Made by a program: the position numbers and the translations under genes
Source: WVYX01 sp039586815
GTDB lineage: Bacteria > Gemmatimonadota > Gemmatimonadetes > Gemmatimonadales > GWC2-71-9
Assembly (NCBI GenBank): GCA_039586815.1
Contig: JBDHJR010000002.1
Span: 112,541-176,540 of the forward strand
DNA length: 64,000 bases
Reading direction: 5' to 3'
Shown: positions 1-6,858 of the stretch, piece after piece
How the letters are laid out: each line of letters starts with the position of its first letter
Numbering within the stretch: the stretch's first letter is position 1
Notes under the pieces: model-generated
Database searches by the model: none
What the model was told of the DNA's origin: nothing
What the model saw: only the letters and a program-made list of their open reading frames with translations

Positions 1-84
1 CAGCACCGTGATGGCCAGCACCAGGTGCCCGCCGGTCCAGATGGTCGCCCCCAGGATGTGAAGCAGCAGCACGCCCTGATGCAT
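1..84 (-). CDS. CopD-like membrane protein, N-terminal 28 residues (partial)
   Basis: The frame starts at the ATG at 84 and runs off the left edge of the window. A strong Shine-Dalgarno (GAGGAG) lies six bases before the ATG on the minus strand. The visible peptide is one hydrophobic helix with the pattern LLLHILGATIWTGGH, which resembles the first membrane helix of CopD/copper-resistance-type and related small integral membrane proteins (LHxLGAxxWxGG). The rest of the gene is outside the window, so copper handling is only a family-level guess. Confidence 0.5.
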   Translation of the reverse strand, partial: MHQGVLLLHILGATIWTGGHLVLAITVL

Positions 85-128
85 GTTCGCTCCTCGTGCG
101 GTTCGGCGTGGATTGTAACTGAAGGGAC

Positions 129-338
129 CTAGCGTTGCCGCTTGAACACGGCTATCACGTCGCGTGTCTGGCCCGATCCCATGGCGGTATCGAATACGGT
201 CACCAACTCCCAGCGCTCTCGCCCCAGTTCGTTGAGCGCCCGAGTGAACGCCTCCTCGTCCACCTTTCCACCCATGAAGCCTCCAGCCTTGATGGCCATT
301 GTCTGGTATTCCCACTGCACGGCACGCCTCTCTTTCAT
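129..338 (-). CDS. DUF4177 domain protein
   Basis: This is a 69-residue protein starting with MKERR. It has the DUF4177 pattern: VQWEYQTM near the N-terminus, then a helix ending in LNELGRERWELVTVF, then a short beta strand ending in VIAVFKR. The family has no defined biochemical role. The ATG overlaps the stop of the upstream acetyltransferase gene as ATGA (335-338), so the two are translationally coupled. A different frame is open further upstream over the same DNA but encodes low-complexity Arg/Ala/Gly sequence, so the short coupled start is preferred. Confidence 0.75.
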   Translation of the reverse strand: MKERRAVQWEYQTMAIKAGGFMGGKVDEEAFTRALNELGRERWELVTVFDTAMGSGQTRDVIAVFKRQR

Positions 339-829
339 TGCCCCACAACGGAGCTGCGGCGCTCCATCAGAAGCACGTCGTGGAACCGCCCCTCTCGTTC
401 GCCAATCTGCTGTCGCACGCCCACGGAGCGGAAGCCGCACGCCTCGTGCAGCGCCACGCTCGCCTCGTTCTCGGGGAAGATGGCGGCCTGCAGCGTCCAG
501 TATCCCTCCCGCTCCGACTCCTCGACTAGCCGCTGCATGAGCGTCCGCCCGACTCCGCGTCCCTGCGCGTCGGCCGCAACATAGATCGTCTCCTCGGCCA
601 CACCGTGATAGCAGGGGCGGTGCGACACCGAAGTGAGGGCCGCCCAGCCGACGATCCGTCCGTCGTCCTCCGCGACGAGCCGGCACTCCCGCCTGTGTGT
701 CTCGTCCCAGCGCTCCCAGCCGGGCGCATCGGTCTCCAGCGTGGCGATCCCCGTGGCGATCCCCTCCCGGTAGATGGAGATGACCGCCTCCCCGTCGTCG
801 GGGGTCATGGGGCGGATGGTGAGGGCCAT
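335..829 (-). CDS. GNAT N-acetyltransferase, phosphinothricin-acetyltransferase-like
   Basis: This 164-residue GNAT enzyme would transfer an acetyl group from acetyl-CoA to a small amine. It starts MALTIRPMTPDDGEAVISIY, the usual first strand and helix. The stretch GIATGIATLETDAPGWERWD (about residues 20-40) is characteristic of the phosphinothricin/methionine-sulfoximine acetyltransferase subfamily. The acetyl-CoA-binding motif A is seen as YVAADAQGRGVGRTLMQRLV. A longer open frame reaches 976, but its N-terminal extension is basic and non-conserved, so the ATG at 829 is chosen. It is the first gene of a two-gene unit with the DUF4177 gene. The substrate cannot be told from sequence. Confidence 0.85.
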   Translation of the reverse strand: MALTIRPMTPDDGEAVISIYREGIATGIATLETDAPGWERWDETHRRECRLVAEDDGRIVGWAALTSVSHRPCYHGVAEETIYVAADAQGRGVGRTLMQRLVEESEREGYWTLQAAIFPENEASVALHEACGFRSVGVRQQIGEREGRFHDVLLMERRSSVVGQ

Positions 830-938
830 AGGGCCTGATAATGACGTGCGGCTACCGGGGCCGCCAGCGGGCGAACGGGGGTTCCCTCGTGGCGTCCGCC
901 GGTGAATCTTCTTGTCGGGATTCTCCTTGGAGCCATCG

Positions 939-1151
939 ATGCTGGACAAGATCTTCCCGCGCAACCAACACCCCATCGAGCGGGCCGTGCGTGTCTTGGT
1001 GGGAATCGTGCTGCTGTCGCTGGTGTTCGTGGGGCCGAAGACGCCGTGGGGCTACATCGGAATCCTTCCGATCCTCACGGGCCTGTCGGGCAGCTGCCTG
1101 CTTTACACGGTGCTGGGCGTCTCGACCAACAAGCGCAAGCCGAGCGCCTGA
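939..1151 (+). CDS. DUF2892 small inner-membrane protein
   Basis: This is a 70-residue protein starting MLDKIFPRNQHPIERAVRV. It has two predicted membrane helices (VLVGIVLLSLVFVG and YIGILPILTGLSGSCLLYTVLG). The N-terminal NxxxxERxxRVxxG pattern, the LPxxTGxxGxCxLYxxLG second helix and the overall size match DUF2892 proteins, which often sit beside or are fused to rhodanese or sulfur-handling proteins (YgaP-like). No rhodanese gene is adjacent here. The ATG at 939 is preferred over an in-frame start at 912 because it has a weak TTGGAG Shine-Dalgarno and begins at the conserved N-terminus. Confidence 0.75.
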   Translation: MLDKIFPRNQHPIERAVRVLVGIVLLSLVFVGPKTPWGYIGILPILTGLSGSCLLYTVLGVSTNKRKPSA

Positions 1152-1158
1152 CCGCAGG

Positions 1159-1773
1159 TTAGCTGCGGCGGCGGAACAGGCAATGGACGAAGGGCTGCAC
1201 CACCCCAGTCGGCGTCACGTGGTCCTCGCCGCGGGCTTCGCGCAGCTCAAAGGCCGCTCCCAGCTCGGCTGACATGGTGGTGGGGCTGTAGCGCACGACC
1301 TCCAGTCCGCTGCAGCGCGCCGGTCCCTCGAGGCTGAACGTCGCGATGATGGCGTGGCCGCCGGGAGCGATCCCCTCCTCCAACGCGCGGCGGTAGCCCT
1401 TACGGTCCGCTGGATCGGTGAGGAAGTGCAGGGTGGCGCGATCGTGCCACAGGTCCCAGCGTCGCTTCGGGTGGAACCGGGCGACGTCGGCCTCGATCCA
1501 GTGCACCTGCTCGGCCCGCTCGCCCAGCCGGTCCTTCACGTGCTCCAGGCCCGAACGCGACACGTCCAGCGCGCTCAGGTCCTGGTAGCCGCGCCCCAGC
1601 AGCTCGTCCACCAGCATCGAGGCACCCGCGCCGACGTCGATGATGCCGGCATCGGGCTGCACGCCCGCCGATTCCATGAGCCGCAGCGACACCGTCGGCC
1701 GCGGCTGGAACCAGCCAACGTCGTCCACCGACTGCGTCGTATAGACGCGCTCCCAGTGCGTCTTGCGGCCCAT
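1159..1773 (-). CDS. Class I SAM-dependent methyltransferase (thiopurine/tellurite-type small MTase)
   Basis: This 204-residue Rossmann methyltransferase starts MGRKTHWERVYTTQSVDDVGW, a start typical of a small stand-alone MTase family. SAM-binding motif I is IIDVGAGASMLVDELLGRGY (about residues 43-62), followed by the acidic strand end LSALDVSRSGL and motif post-II WIEADV. It closes with a strand pair ending in VQPFVHCLFRRR. It is the last gene of a minus-strand operon and begins 9 bases after the decarboxylase stop. The acceptor could be a small amine, thiol or metalloid; the sequence does not say which. Confidence 0.8.
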   Translation of the reverse strand: MGRKTHWERVYTTQSVDDVGWFQPRPTVSLRLMESAGVQPDAGIIDVGAGASMLVDELLGRGYQDLSALDVSRSGLEHVKDRLGERAEQVHWIEADVARFHPKRRWDLWHDRATLHFLTDPADRKGYRRALEEGIAPGGHAIIATFSLEGPARCSGLEVVRYSPTTMSAELGAAFELREARGEDHVTPTGVVQPFVHCLFRRRS

Positions 1774-1782
1774 GCTCGTTCT

Positions 1783-3225
1783 CTACTGACCTGCGATCAC
1801 GCCGGCCGTCTCCGTAATGCGCTCCCAGGCCCGCTCCACGTGCCGCAGCCGCGTGCCCGGTGCTCCGATGGCCAGGCGCAGCACCATGCGGTCGTTTAGC
1901 TTCGCGTGTGACAGGTAGAGCTCGCCCGACGCGTTGAGTTCGTCCATCAGGTGCTGGTTTATCCCGTCGCCGCCCACGTGGCGGAAGCACACGAGATTGA
2001 GCGGCACGGGCGCCGCCAGCTCGAACCGGTCGTCCGCCTCCACCCACCCGGCGAATTCCTGCGCCAGCTTCACGTGCTCGCGCACCTGGAGCCGCAGCCC
2101 GTCCACCCCGTAGTGCCGGATCACGAACCACAGCTTGAGGGCTCGGAAGCGCCTGCCCAGCGGCACGTGCCAGTCGCGGTAGTCGATCACCGCGCCCGAC
2201 TCCGTGGCCTTGGTGCGCAGGTACTCGGGCAGAATGGTCAGAGAGTCGATAAGCGCCGCGCGATCGGCCACGTAGAAGGCGTCGCAGTCGAAGTTGGTGA
2301 GCATCCACTTGTGGGGGTTGAAGCAGTAGCTGTCGGCCAACTCCAGCCCCTCGTGGATCCAGCGAAACTCGGGGCACAGCGCAGCGGTCCCCGCCAGGGC
2401 CGCGTCCACGTGGAGCCACAGGCCGTGGCGCCGGCAGATCTCACCGATGGGCCGCAGCGGGTCCATCGCCGTGGAGGGAGTGGTTCCGACGGTGGCCGCT
2501 ACGAAGCAGGGCGTGTGACCCGCCTCCCGGTCCGCGGTGATCGCCCGCTCCAGCGCGTCCGGCCGCATCGCGAAGGCCTCGTCCACCTCTATGAGGCGCA
2601 GGTTATCGCGCCCGATCCCGGCAATGCCGGCTGCCTTGGTGACCGAGGAGTGTCCCTGACTCGACATGTACGCCGTGAGCCTGCGGGTGACCCCTTCGGC
2701 GTTGGTGCGGCCAATGGTGACCCGCTCGCGTGCCGCCAGCAGCGCGCAGAGTGAGGCGCTGGAAGCGGTGTCCTGGATGACGCCTCCGCCGGCGCCGGTG
2801 GACCGGAACGAATCGGGCAGGGCAAGCATGTCCACCAGCCAGTCCAGCACGTGGGTCTCGAGCTCGGTGCAGGCAGGGCTCGTGGCCCACGACATCCCCT
2901 GCACGCCGAGACCCGACGAGACCAGGTCCCCCAGCATTGCGGGGCCCGAGGCGTTGGCCGGGAAGAACGCGTAGAAGTTGGGTGACTGCCAGTGGGTGAT
3001 GCCCGGCAGGATCAGCTCGTCGAGGTCGCGCAGCACAGCCTCGAGCGGCTCGCCCCGCTCGGGCGCAGCCTCGGGTAGCCCCGCCCGGATCTCGCCGGGC
3101 TCTACCTGGGCGAGCACGGGGTAGTCCTCCACCTGCTCCATGTAGCGCGCGACCCAGTCCACCACTGCGTGTCCGGCGCGGCGGAACTCCTCGGGCGTCA
3201 TGTGGATGTCGGATATGGTGGTCAT
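1783..3225 (-). CDS. Group II PLP-dependent amino-acid decarboxylase (aromatic-L-amino-acid decarboxylase-like)
   Basis: This 480-residue fold-type I decarboxylase would convert an L-amino acid, most likely aromatic, to the amine plus CO2. PLP Lys306 sits in the NPHKWM motif, Asp274 in LHVDAALAGT contacts the pyridine nitrogen, and His192 in SSQGHSS stacks on the ring. These correspond to Lys303, Asp271 and His192 of pig DOPA decarboxylase. Tyr335 in the mobile-loop region (LPEYLRTK) matches the DDC Tyr332 needed for decarboxylation rather than aldehyde synthesis. The N-terminal GHAVVDWVARYME and THWQSPNFYAFFPAN blocks are also typical of the family. The ATG at 3225 overlaps the upstream methyltransferase stop (ATGA), so it is translationally coupled. 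Substrate preference (Tyr, Phe, Trp or DOPA) is not resolved. Confidence 0.9.
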   Translation of the reverse strand: MTTISDIHMTPEEFRRAGHAVVDWVARYMEQVEDYPVLAQVEPGEIRAGLPEAAPERGEPLEAVLRDLDELILPGITHWQSPNFYAFFPANASGPAMLGDLVSSGLGVQGMSWATSPACTELETHVLDWLVDMLALPDSFRSTGAGGGVIQDTASSASLCALLAARERVTIGRTNAEGVTRRLTAYMSSQGHSSVTKAAGIAGIGRDNLRLIEVDEAFAMRPDALERAITADREAGHTPCFVAATVGTTPSTAMDPLRPIGEICRRHGLWLHVDAALAGTAALCPEFRWIHEGLELADSYCFNPHKWMLTNFDCDAFYVADRAALIDSLTILPEYLRTKATESGAVIDYRDWHVPLGRRFRALKLWFVIRHYGVDGLRLQVREHVKLAQEFAGWVEADDRFELAAPVPLNLVCFRHVGGDGINQHLMDELNASGELYLSHAKLNDRMVLRLAIGAPGTRLRHVERAWERITETAGVIAGQ

Positions 3226-3905
3226 GGCTCTCTTACGGCTGCGAAGAAGATCGCGAAGGCGTCGTGCGCCCACACGACCTCAGGGTTGTCGAATCCGGTC
3301 TCGGTGAGTTCTTCGAGGGTTCGTGCCGTGGTCCAGGGGTGATCCAGCCGGCTCTCCTTCTCGAAGTTCCAGTCCACGAAGTCGCCGGGGCAGCCCGCAG
3401 CGAGGGCGTGCTCGGCGCGCTGCCGGGCGAAATGCTGCTGCAGCGCCGCGTCGGGGTGCACGATCATGTCACCCCATATGAAGACGCCTGCCGGTCGGAG
3501 CCAGCCCCGAATCGCACGCAGCGTCTCCCGCTTGGCGTCGGGCGGCAGGTTGTGCAGCACCAGGTTCGAGAACCCGGCGTCGAACGTGCGCTCCGGTGGG
3601 ATGGCAGACACGTCTCCCTGGATGACGTCCACGTGCTTTCCATAGGCTGCCAGGCGCTCGCGTGCCCGCTCGATCATCTTGGGGGAAAGGTCGAGCGCCG
3701 TGACGTGGGCTCGCGGCAGCGCCTCCAGCACCAGCTCCGACACGTTGCCGACCCCGGCACCCAGGTCCAAAACGGTAACCGGGTCCGCGAGTCGCAGGAG
3801 ATCGAGGATGGTCTCCAGCATCTCGTCGTAGCGGGGCACGAGCTGCCGGATGCGCTCGGCGTACTCGGCGCTGAATGCGGCGTAATAATCCTCAGAGGTT
3901 CGCAT
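3222..3905 (-). CDS. Class I SAM-dependent methyltransferase
   Basis: This 227-residue methyltransferase starts MRTSEDYYAAFSAEYAERIR. Motif I is VTVLDLGAGVGNVSELVLE (about residues 40-58), followed by VTALDLSPKMIERARERL, VIQGDVSAIPP and FSNLVLHNLPPDAKRETL, the usual order of SAM-binding and active-site strands for UbiE/type-11 methyltransferases. The C-terminal half (DFVDWNFEKESRLDHPWTT) is less conserved and probably binds the substrate. An upstream open frame to 4088 encodes non-conserved Ser/Arg-rich sequence and overlaps the GNAT gene, so the ATG at 3905 is used. Its stop is coupled to the decarboxylase start. Confidence 0.8.
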   Translation of the reverse strand: MRTSEDYYAAFSAEYAERIRQLVPRYDEMLETILDLLRLADPVTVLDLGAGVGNVSELVLEALPRAHVTALDLSPKMIERARERLAAYGKHVDVIQGDVSAIPPERTFDAGFSNLVLHNLPPDAKRETLRAIRGWLRPAGVFIWGDMIVHPDAALQQHFARQRAEHALAAGCPGDFVDWNFEKESRLDHPWTTARTLEELTETGFDNPEVVWAHDAFAIFFAAVREP

Positions 3906-3921
3906 CAGAGTGAGTGAGCCA

Positions 3922-4533
3922 TCACTTCTGGATGTGGAACCGCATGATGGGGCGGGTTTCCGACCGTCTCGCAACCTCCTCGAACCCGGCCCGCTCGAAC
4001 GCCGAGGCGAGGCCGAACCAGACGAAGGCGTCGGGCATGCGGTCCTGCTTTGGCTCCACGGGGTAGCCCTCCACGATCCGTGCCCCATGCCGCTTGGCGT
4101 GCGCCACCGCGGCCCTCAGCAGCTCGACCGACACGCCGCTGCCGCGGTGGGCCTTCTCCACGAAGAAGCAGACCACAGACCAGACCGGCCGGTCGTCCAC
4201 CGGCTTGAGGATGCGGGAGCGCTCCAGTGCGGAGTAATCCGCCCGCGGGGCCACCGAGCACCAGCCGATCGGCTCCTTCCCGGAGTAAGCGATGATGCCC
4301 GGAACCTCCCCGCCGCGCACGATCGCCTTCATCGCGCGCTTGTTGCCGGCTCCCTTCCTCTTCTCGAACTCCGAGCGCTTGAGCCGCCACCACATGCACC
4401 AGCAGCCCCCGCAGGCACCCCGCTCGCCGAAGAGCCGCTCGAAGTCGGCCCAGCGGGCGAGGGTGAGCGGGTGGAAGGTGAGGCGGGATTCCCTCGTTTG
4501 CCCGGGCACGGTGCTTTGCCCTCCTCTCGCCAT
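3922..4533 (-). CDS. GNAT N-acetyltransferase, CGCW-motif subfamily
   Basis: This 203-residue protein has an N-terminal GACGGCWCMWWR motif (about residues 40-50), the mark of a GNAT subfamily of unknown substrate. A standard core follows: IAYSGKEPIGWCSVAPR, then VVCFFVEKAHRGSGVSVELL (acetyl-CoA loop) and VEGYPVEPKQ. It is the first gene of the minus-strand unit that continues into the two methyltransferases and the decarboxylase, with a 16-base gap to the next gene. The ATG at 4533 has only a weak Shine-Dalgarno (GAG); an in-frame GTG at 4509 would also fit. It is transcribed divergently from the first subtilase leader. Confidence 0.78.
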   Translation of the reverse strand: MARGGQSTVPGQTRESRLTFHPLTLARWADFERLFGERGACGGCWCMWWRLKRSEFEKRKGAGNKRAMKAIVRGGEVPGIIAYSGKEPIGWCSVAPRADYSALERSRILKPVDDRPVWSVVCFFVEKAHRGSGVSVELLRAAVAHAKRHGARIVEGYPVEPKQDRMPDAFVWFGLASAFERAGFEEVARRSETRPIMRFHIQK

Positions 4534-4583
4534 CTCGAATTCTGATCCCGGCGCGAGGCTGCCGCCAGCGCAGCGAATGCCTA

Positions 4584-4611
4584 TTGCACCGCTTGGGATT
4601 AGGTGTATCTT
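4584..4611 (+). promoter_or_regulatory. Promoter P1 of subtilase cassette 1
   Basis: The -35 element is TTGCAC (4584-4589) and the -10 element is TATCTT (4606-4611), with a 16 bp spacer. The same arrangement occurs at 6540-6567 and 8398-8425 before the other two subtilase leaders. Cassettes 1 and 3 share the 11-base string AGGTGTATCTT across the -10 region. The recurrence at the same distance from three paralogous genes is the main support. Confidence 0.65.
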
Positions 4612-4617
4612 GGCGCC

Positions 4618-4908
4618 TTGATGTTCCGGAGCTGAGGCCGTGGCCGCCCTACCACAGGTCCCTCCCGACGACTCAGCTATGACGACATGTAGCGCCCTGG
4701 TGACAACTCAGTCAGTGCCAGCTCACGGCCGCGACGACCGCAGTGAGGTCGTGCGGTTCTGTCTCCTACATGATGAATACGAATGTCGAAGCGGGCGTGT
4801 GGCCCTTGGTCGCACGCCCGTTTCGCGTCAGGTGAATACTGCCGGGTCGGCGACCCGCCGGCTCGGGTTTGCGTGGATCCCTATCACCCCTCTCGACGGA
4901 GGTAGCAG
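4618..4908 (+). ncRNA. Structured 5' leader RNA, copy 1 (candidate cis-regulatory element)
   Basis: This stretch of about 290 nt between promoter and ATG has no convincing coding content. It shares an ordered set of blocks with the leaders at 6574 and 8432: a GTGGCCGCCCTACCACAG stem (about 4640-4656), AGCGCCC at 4691-4697 (80 nt after the -10), a GC-rich hairpin near 4735-4757, and a strong stem CGGGCGTG/CACGCCCG (4792-4820) followed by only three T. The last element is the hairpin CCTC-tcgacg-GAGG (4889-4902), whose right arm is the Shine-Dalgarno. Block order and spacing are conserved while the linkers differ, as expected for a structured regulatory RNA. The ligand or signal is unknown. Confidence 0.55.
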
Positions 4909-6327
4909 ATGAGAAGCACTCGAATCGGGCTGCGGCTGGCCGCCGCGGCATCTCTAGCGGTGTTCGTGTTTGCCTGTGCGGACGGGCCGGCGGAAGCGCC
5001 GGAATTGGAGCTTCCGAGCCTCTCGGTGGCCGGCTTCGAGCAGCCGGATCTGAGCGACCAATACCTGGTCATGTTCAAGGGCAAGGGCGTGCCCGGCGGT
5101 TTCGCAGCGGACGTGGAGAAGCTCGGCGGCGCAGTGGTGTTCTCTCATGACGTCGGCATCGCCGTGGTCAACGGCCTCGACGAAGCCGGTGCCAGCGCCC
5201 TTGGGGGCAAGAGGTACGTCAGCGAGGTCCAGATGGACGAGGCGTTCGAGCTCGATCCGATGTTCGATGAGGAGGCGGTCGCGTCGGTCGAGGGCTATGT
5301 CGATAGCCCTGATGACCCGACCCTGGCCAGCCGGTACTCATGGCAGTGGAATATGCGGGCGATCAGCGCCGACCAGGCGTGGGCAGCTGGCCGGCTGGGC
5401 TCCCCGAACGTGACGATAGCCATCCTGGACACTGGGATCGACTACACGTACCCTGACCTCGCGGGGCTCGTGGATCTCTCGCGGTCGGTCTCATTCGAAG
5501 CTTTTGATGACTTCCTTGTCGACCTCTTCTTCCCGGGCAGGCATCCGATCTCTGACCTGCACTTCCACGGCACCCACGTGGCCTCGACGGCGGTGAGCAA
5601 CGGCTTTGCGACCGCCGGCGTGACCAGCAAGACCACTCTTATCGGCGTAAAGGTCTGCAGCGTCTTCGGCAGCTGCTCGTTCGGCGGCGTGATCTCCGGT
5701 ATCCTGCACGCCGCAGACGCCGGAGCCGACGTGGCGAACATGAGTCTCGGCGGGGGGTTCACCAAGGCCGGGAACGGGCGCTTCGTGGGGTTCATCAACA
5801 GCGTGTTCAATTACGCCAAGAACCAGGGCATGACGATCGTCGTGTCGGCCGGGAACTCGGCCTGGGACCTGGATCACAACGGCAACGCGTATGCCAGCTA
5901 CTGCGATACGCCTGCCACTATCTGCGTGTCGGCCACCGCACCTACGGCGGGTGACGGTCGCGACGGTCCGTGGACCGATGTGGACGCCGTCGCTCCCTAC
6001 ACGAACTTCGGCAACTCCGCGATCAACGTGGCCGCGCCGGGCGGCAGATCCATCGCGAACTCCGCAGGCTGGGTTTGGGCCGGGTGCTCGCAGACGAGTC
6101 TGGTGATCCCGGCGTGCCAGACCGGGTGGTTCGTTCTCGGCGCCAGTGGCACCTCGATGGCAGCCCCGCACGTCACGGGCGTGGCGAGCCTTGTGGTCGA
6201 GGACATCGGCCGCCGGCCCGGTCGGGTGAAGACCGTCATCCAGCAGTCGGCTGACGACTTGGGCAAGAAGGGCAACGACCCCTTCTACGGTAAGGGCCGC
6301 CTCAACGCCTACAACGCCATCAACTAG
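4909..6327 (+). CDS. Lipoprotein subtilisin-like serine protease (S8), paralogue 1
   Basis: This is a 472-residue secreted protease. The signal peptide ends in a lipobox-like VFAC with Cys23 as the probable lipidation site, so it is likely anchored in the outer membrane. Residues about 50-115 look like an inhibitor-I9-type propeptide (QYLVMFKGKG, FSHDVGIAVVNGL). The catalytic triad is Asp174 (AILDTGID), His220 (HGTHVAS) and Ser416 (SGTSMAAPH), with oxyanion Asn316 in SAGN. Four or more cysteines in the mature domain (Cys250/256, Cys332/339, Cys393/403) may form disulfides. The start follows GGAGG at a 6-base spacing. It is the first of three tandem paralogues and a 13-bp stem-loop follows it. 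Extracellular protein degradation is the likely role. Confidence 0.92.
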   Translation: MRSTRIGLRLAAAASLAVFVFACADGPAEAPELELPSLSVAGFEQPDLSDQYLVMFKGKGVPGGFAADVEKLGGAVVFSHDVGIAVVNGLDEAGASALGGKRYVSEVQMDEAFELDPMFDEEAVASVEGYVDSPDDPTLASRYSWQWNMRAISADQAWAAGRLGSPNVTIAILDTGIDYTYPDLAGLVDLSRSVSFEAFDDFLVDLFFPGRHPISDLHFHGTHVASTAVSNGFATAGVTSKTTLIGVKVCSVFGSCSFGGVISGILHAADAGADVANMSLGGGFTKAGNGRFVGFINSVFNYAKNQGMTIVVSAGNSAWDLDHNGNAYASYCDTPATICVSATAPTAGDGRDGPWTDVDAVAPYTNFGNSAINVAAPGGRSIANSAGWVWAGCSQTSLVIPACQTGWFVLGASGTSMAAPHVTGVASLVVEDIGRRPGRVKTVIQQSADDLGKKGNDPFYGKGRLNAYNAIN

Positions 6328-6353
6328 CTCTCAAGGGCGGCCAGTGGTGACCA

Positions 6354-6382
6354 AGAGGGGCTCACACGATGTGAGCCCCTCT
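6354..6382 (+). terminator. Stem-loop terminator after subtilase 1
   Basis: A perfect 13-bp inverted repeat (AGAGGGGCTCACA / TGTGAGCCCCTCT) with a 3-base loop starts 27 bases after the stop. There is no long U-tract, so termination may be Rho-assisted or bidirectional, but a chance stem of this size is unlikely. Confidence 0.75.
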
Positions 6383-6539
6383 ACTCTTCACCCACGATGG
6401 ACACGCGCGCTAAATAACTGTGCGGTAACCGTCGGTGTCGAAGTGCTCTTTCCCGCTTGCCCCAGCTGCATATGGGTCATTTTGAGCCAGATCGCAGGCG
6501 TGGCGTTAGGGTGCGTTAGGAAAAACCGTGTTGCGCGAT

Positions 6540-6567
6540 TTGCACGCTTGCCCCTCACCCATAGTTT
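6540..6567 (+). promoter_or_regulatory. Promoter P2 of subtilase cassette 2
   Basis: TTGCAC (6540-6545) and TAGTTT (6562-6567) are separated by 16 bp, the same geometry as in cassettes 1 and 3. GCTTG follows the -35 directly, as in cassette 3. The -10 is weaker than the TATCTT of the other two. The 157 bases between the preceding terminator and this promoter show no gene. Confidence 0.55.
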
Positions 6568-6573
6568 GGATCC

Positions 6574-6858
6574 ACTGGGTTGAGGCTGTGGCGGCGTACT
6601 GCCTCAGTGACCTCCCGCGCGACAACAGTAGGATGTGAATGTGACCAGCGCCCTAGTTACACGTGCATTCTGTGTCGGCGATCACCGCGGTCTGCGGTGC
6701 TCGTTGGGATTGCGTGGCGCACTGCTCATCCGAGATCGCAACTTGACACTGGCGTGTCGGCCGTCTGGCGACGCGCCTTTTTCATATCAGAAGGCTAACG
6801 GAATCGAGTCGGCGGATCATCGTTCCGCCTCAATGCCCCTCTCGACGGAGGCAGCTAC
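6574..6858 (+). ncRNA. Structured 5' leader RNA, copy 2 (candidate cis-regulatory element)
   Basis: This leader resembles copy 3 most closely. The first stem forms differently here (GAGGC/GCCTC around 6582-6605). AGCGCCC is at 6647-6653, again 80 nt after the -10. CACCGC/GCGGTG pairs at 6683-6699. A block starting TGGCGCACTGCTCAT (about 6715-6729) is nearly identical to copy 3. An 8-bp stem plus TTTTT (6751-6782) looks like an intrinsic terminator inside the leader, 76 nt before the ATG. The SD-covering hairpin CCTC/GAGG is at 6838-6851. The arrangement suggests transcription attenuation or a small RNA upstream of the mRNA. Confidence 0.6.
6751..6782 (+). terminator. Attenuator-type terminator in leader 2
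   Basis: GGCGTGTC (6751-6758) pairs with GACGCGCC (6770-6777) with one G-U pair, and five T follow (6778-6782). It lies between the cassette promoter and the start codon, so readthrough would be needed to express the protease. Confidence 0.65.

Noticed and set aside
1400..2419. A ~340-codon minus-strand frame overlapping the decarboxylase and methyltransferase genes.
   Set aside because: It is an alternative frame of two well-supported genes and reads as Arg/Ala/Gly-rich sequence.
1159..4533. A melatonin-like pathway (decarboxylase, acetyltransferase, O-methyltransferase).
   Set aside because: The acetyltransferase belongs to the CGCW subfamily, not the arylalkylamine group, and neither methyltransferase shows ASMT features. 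Only the broad amine-modification idea is kept.
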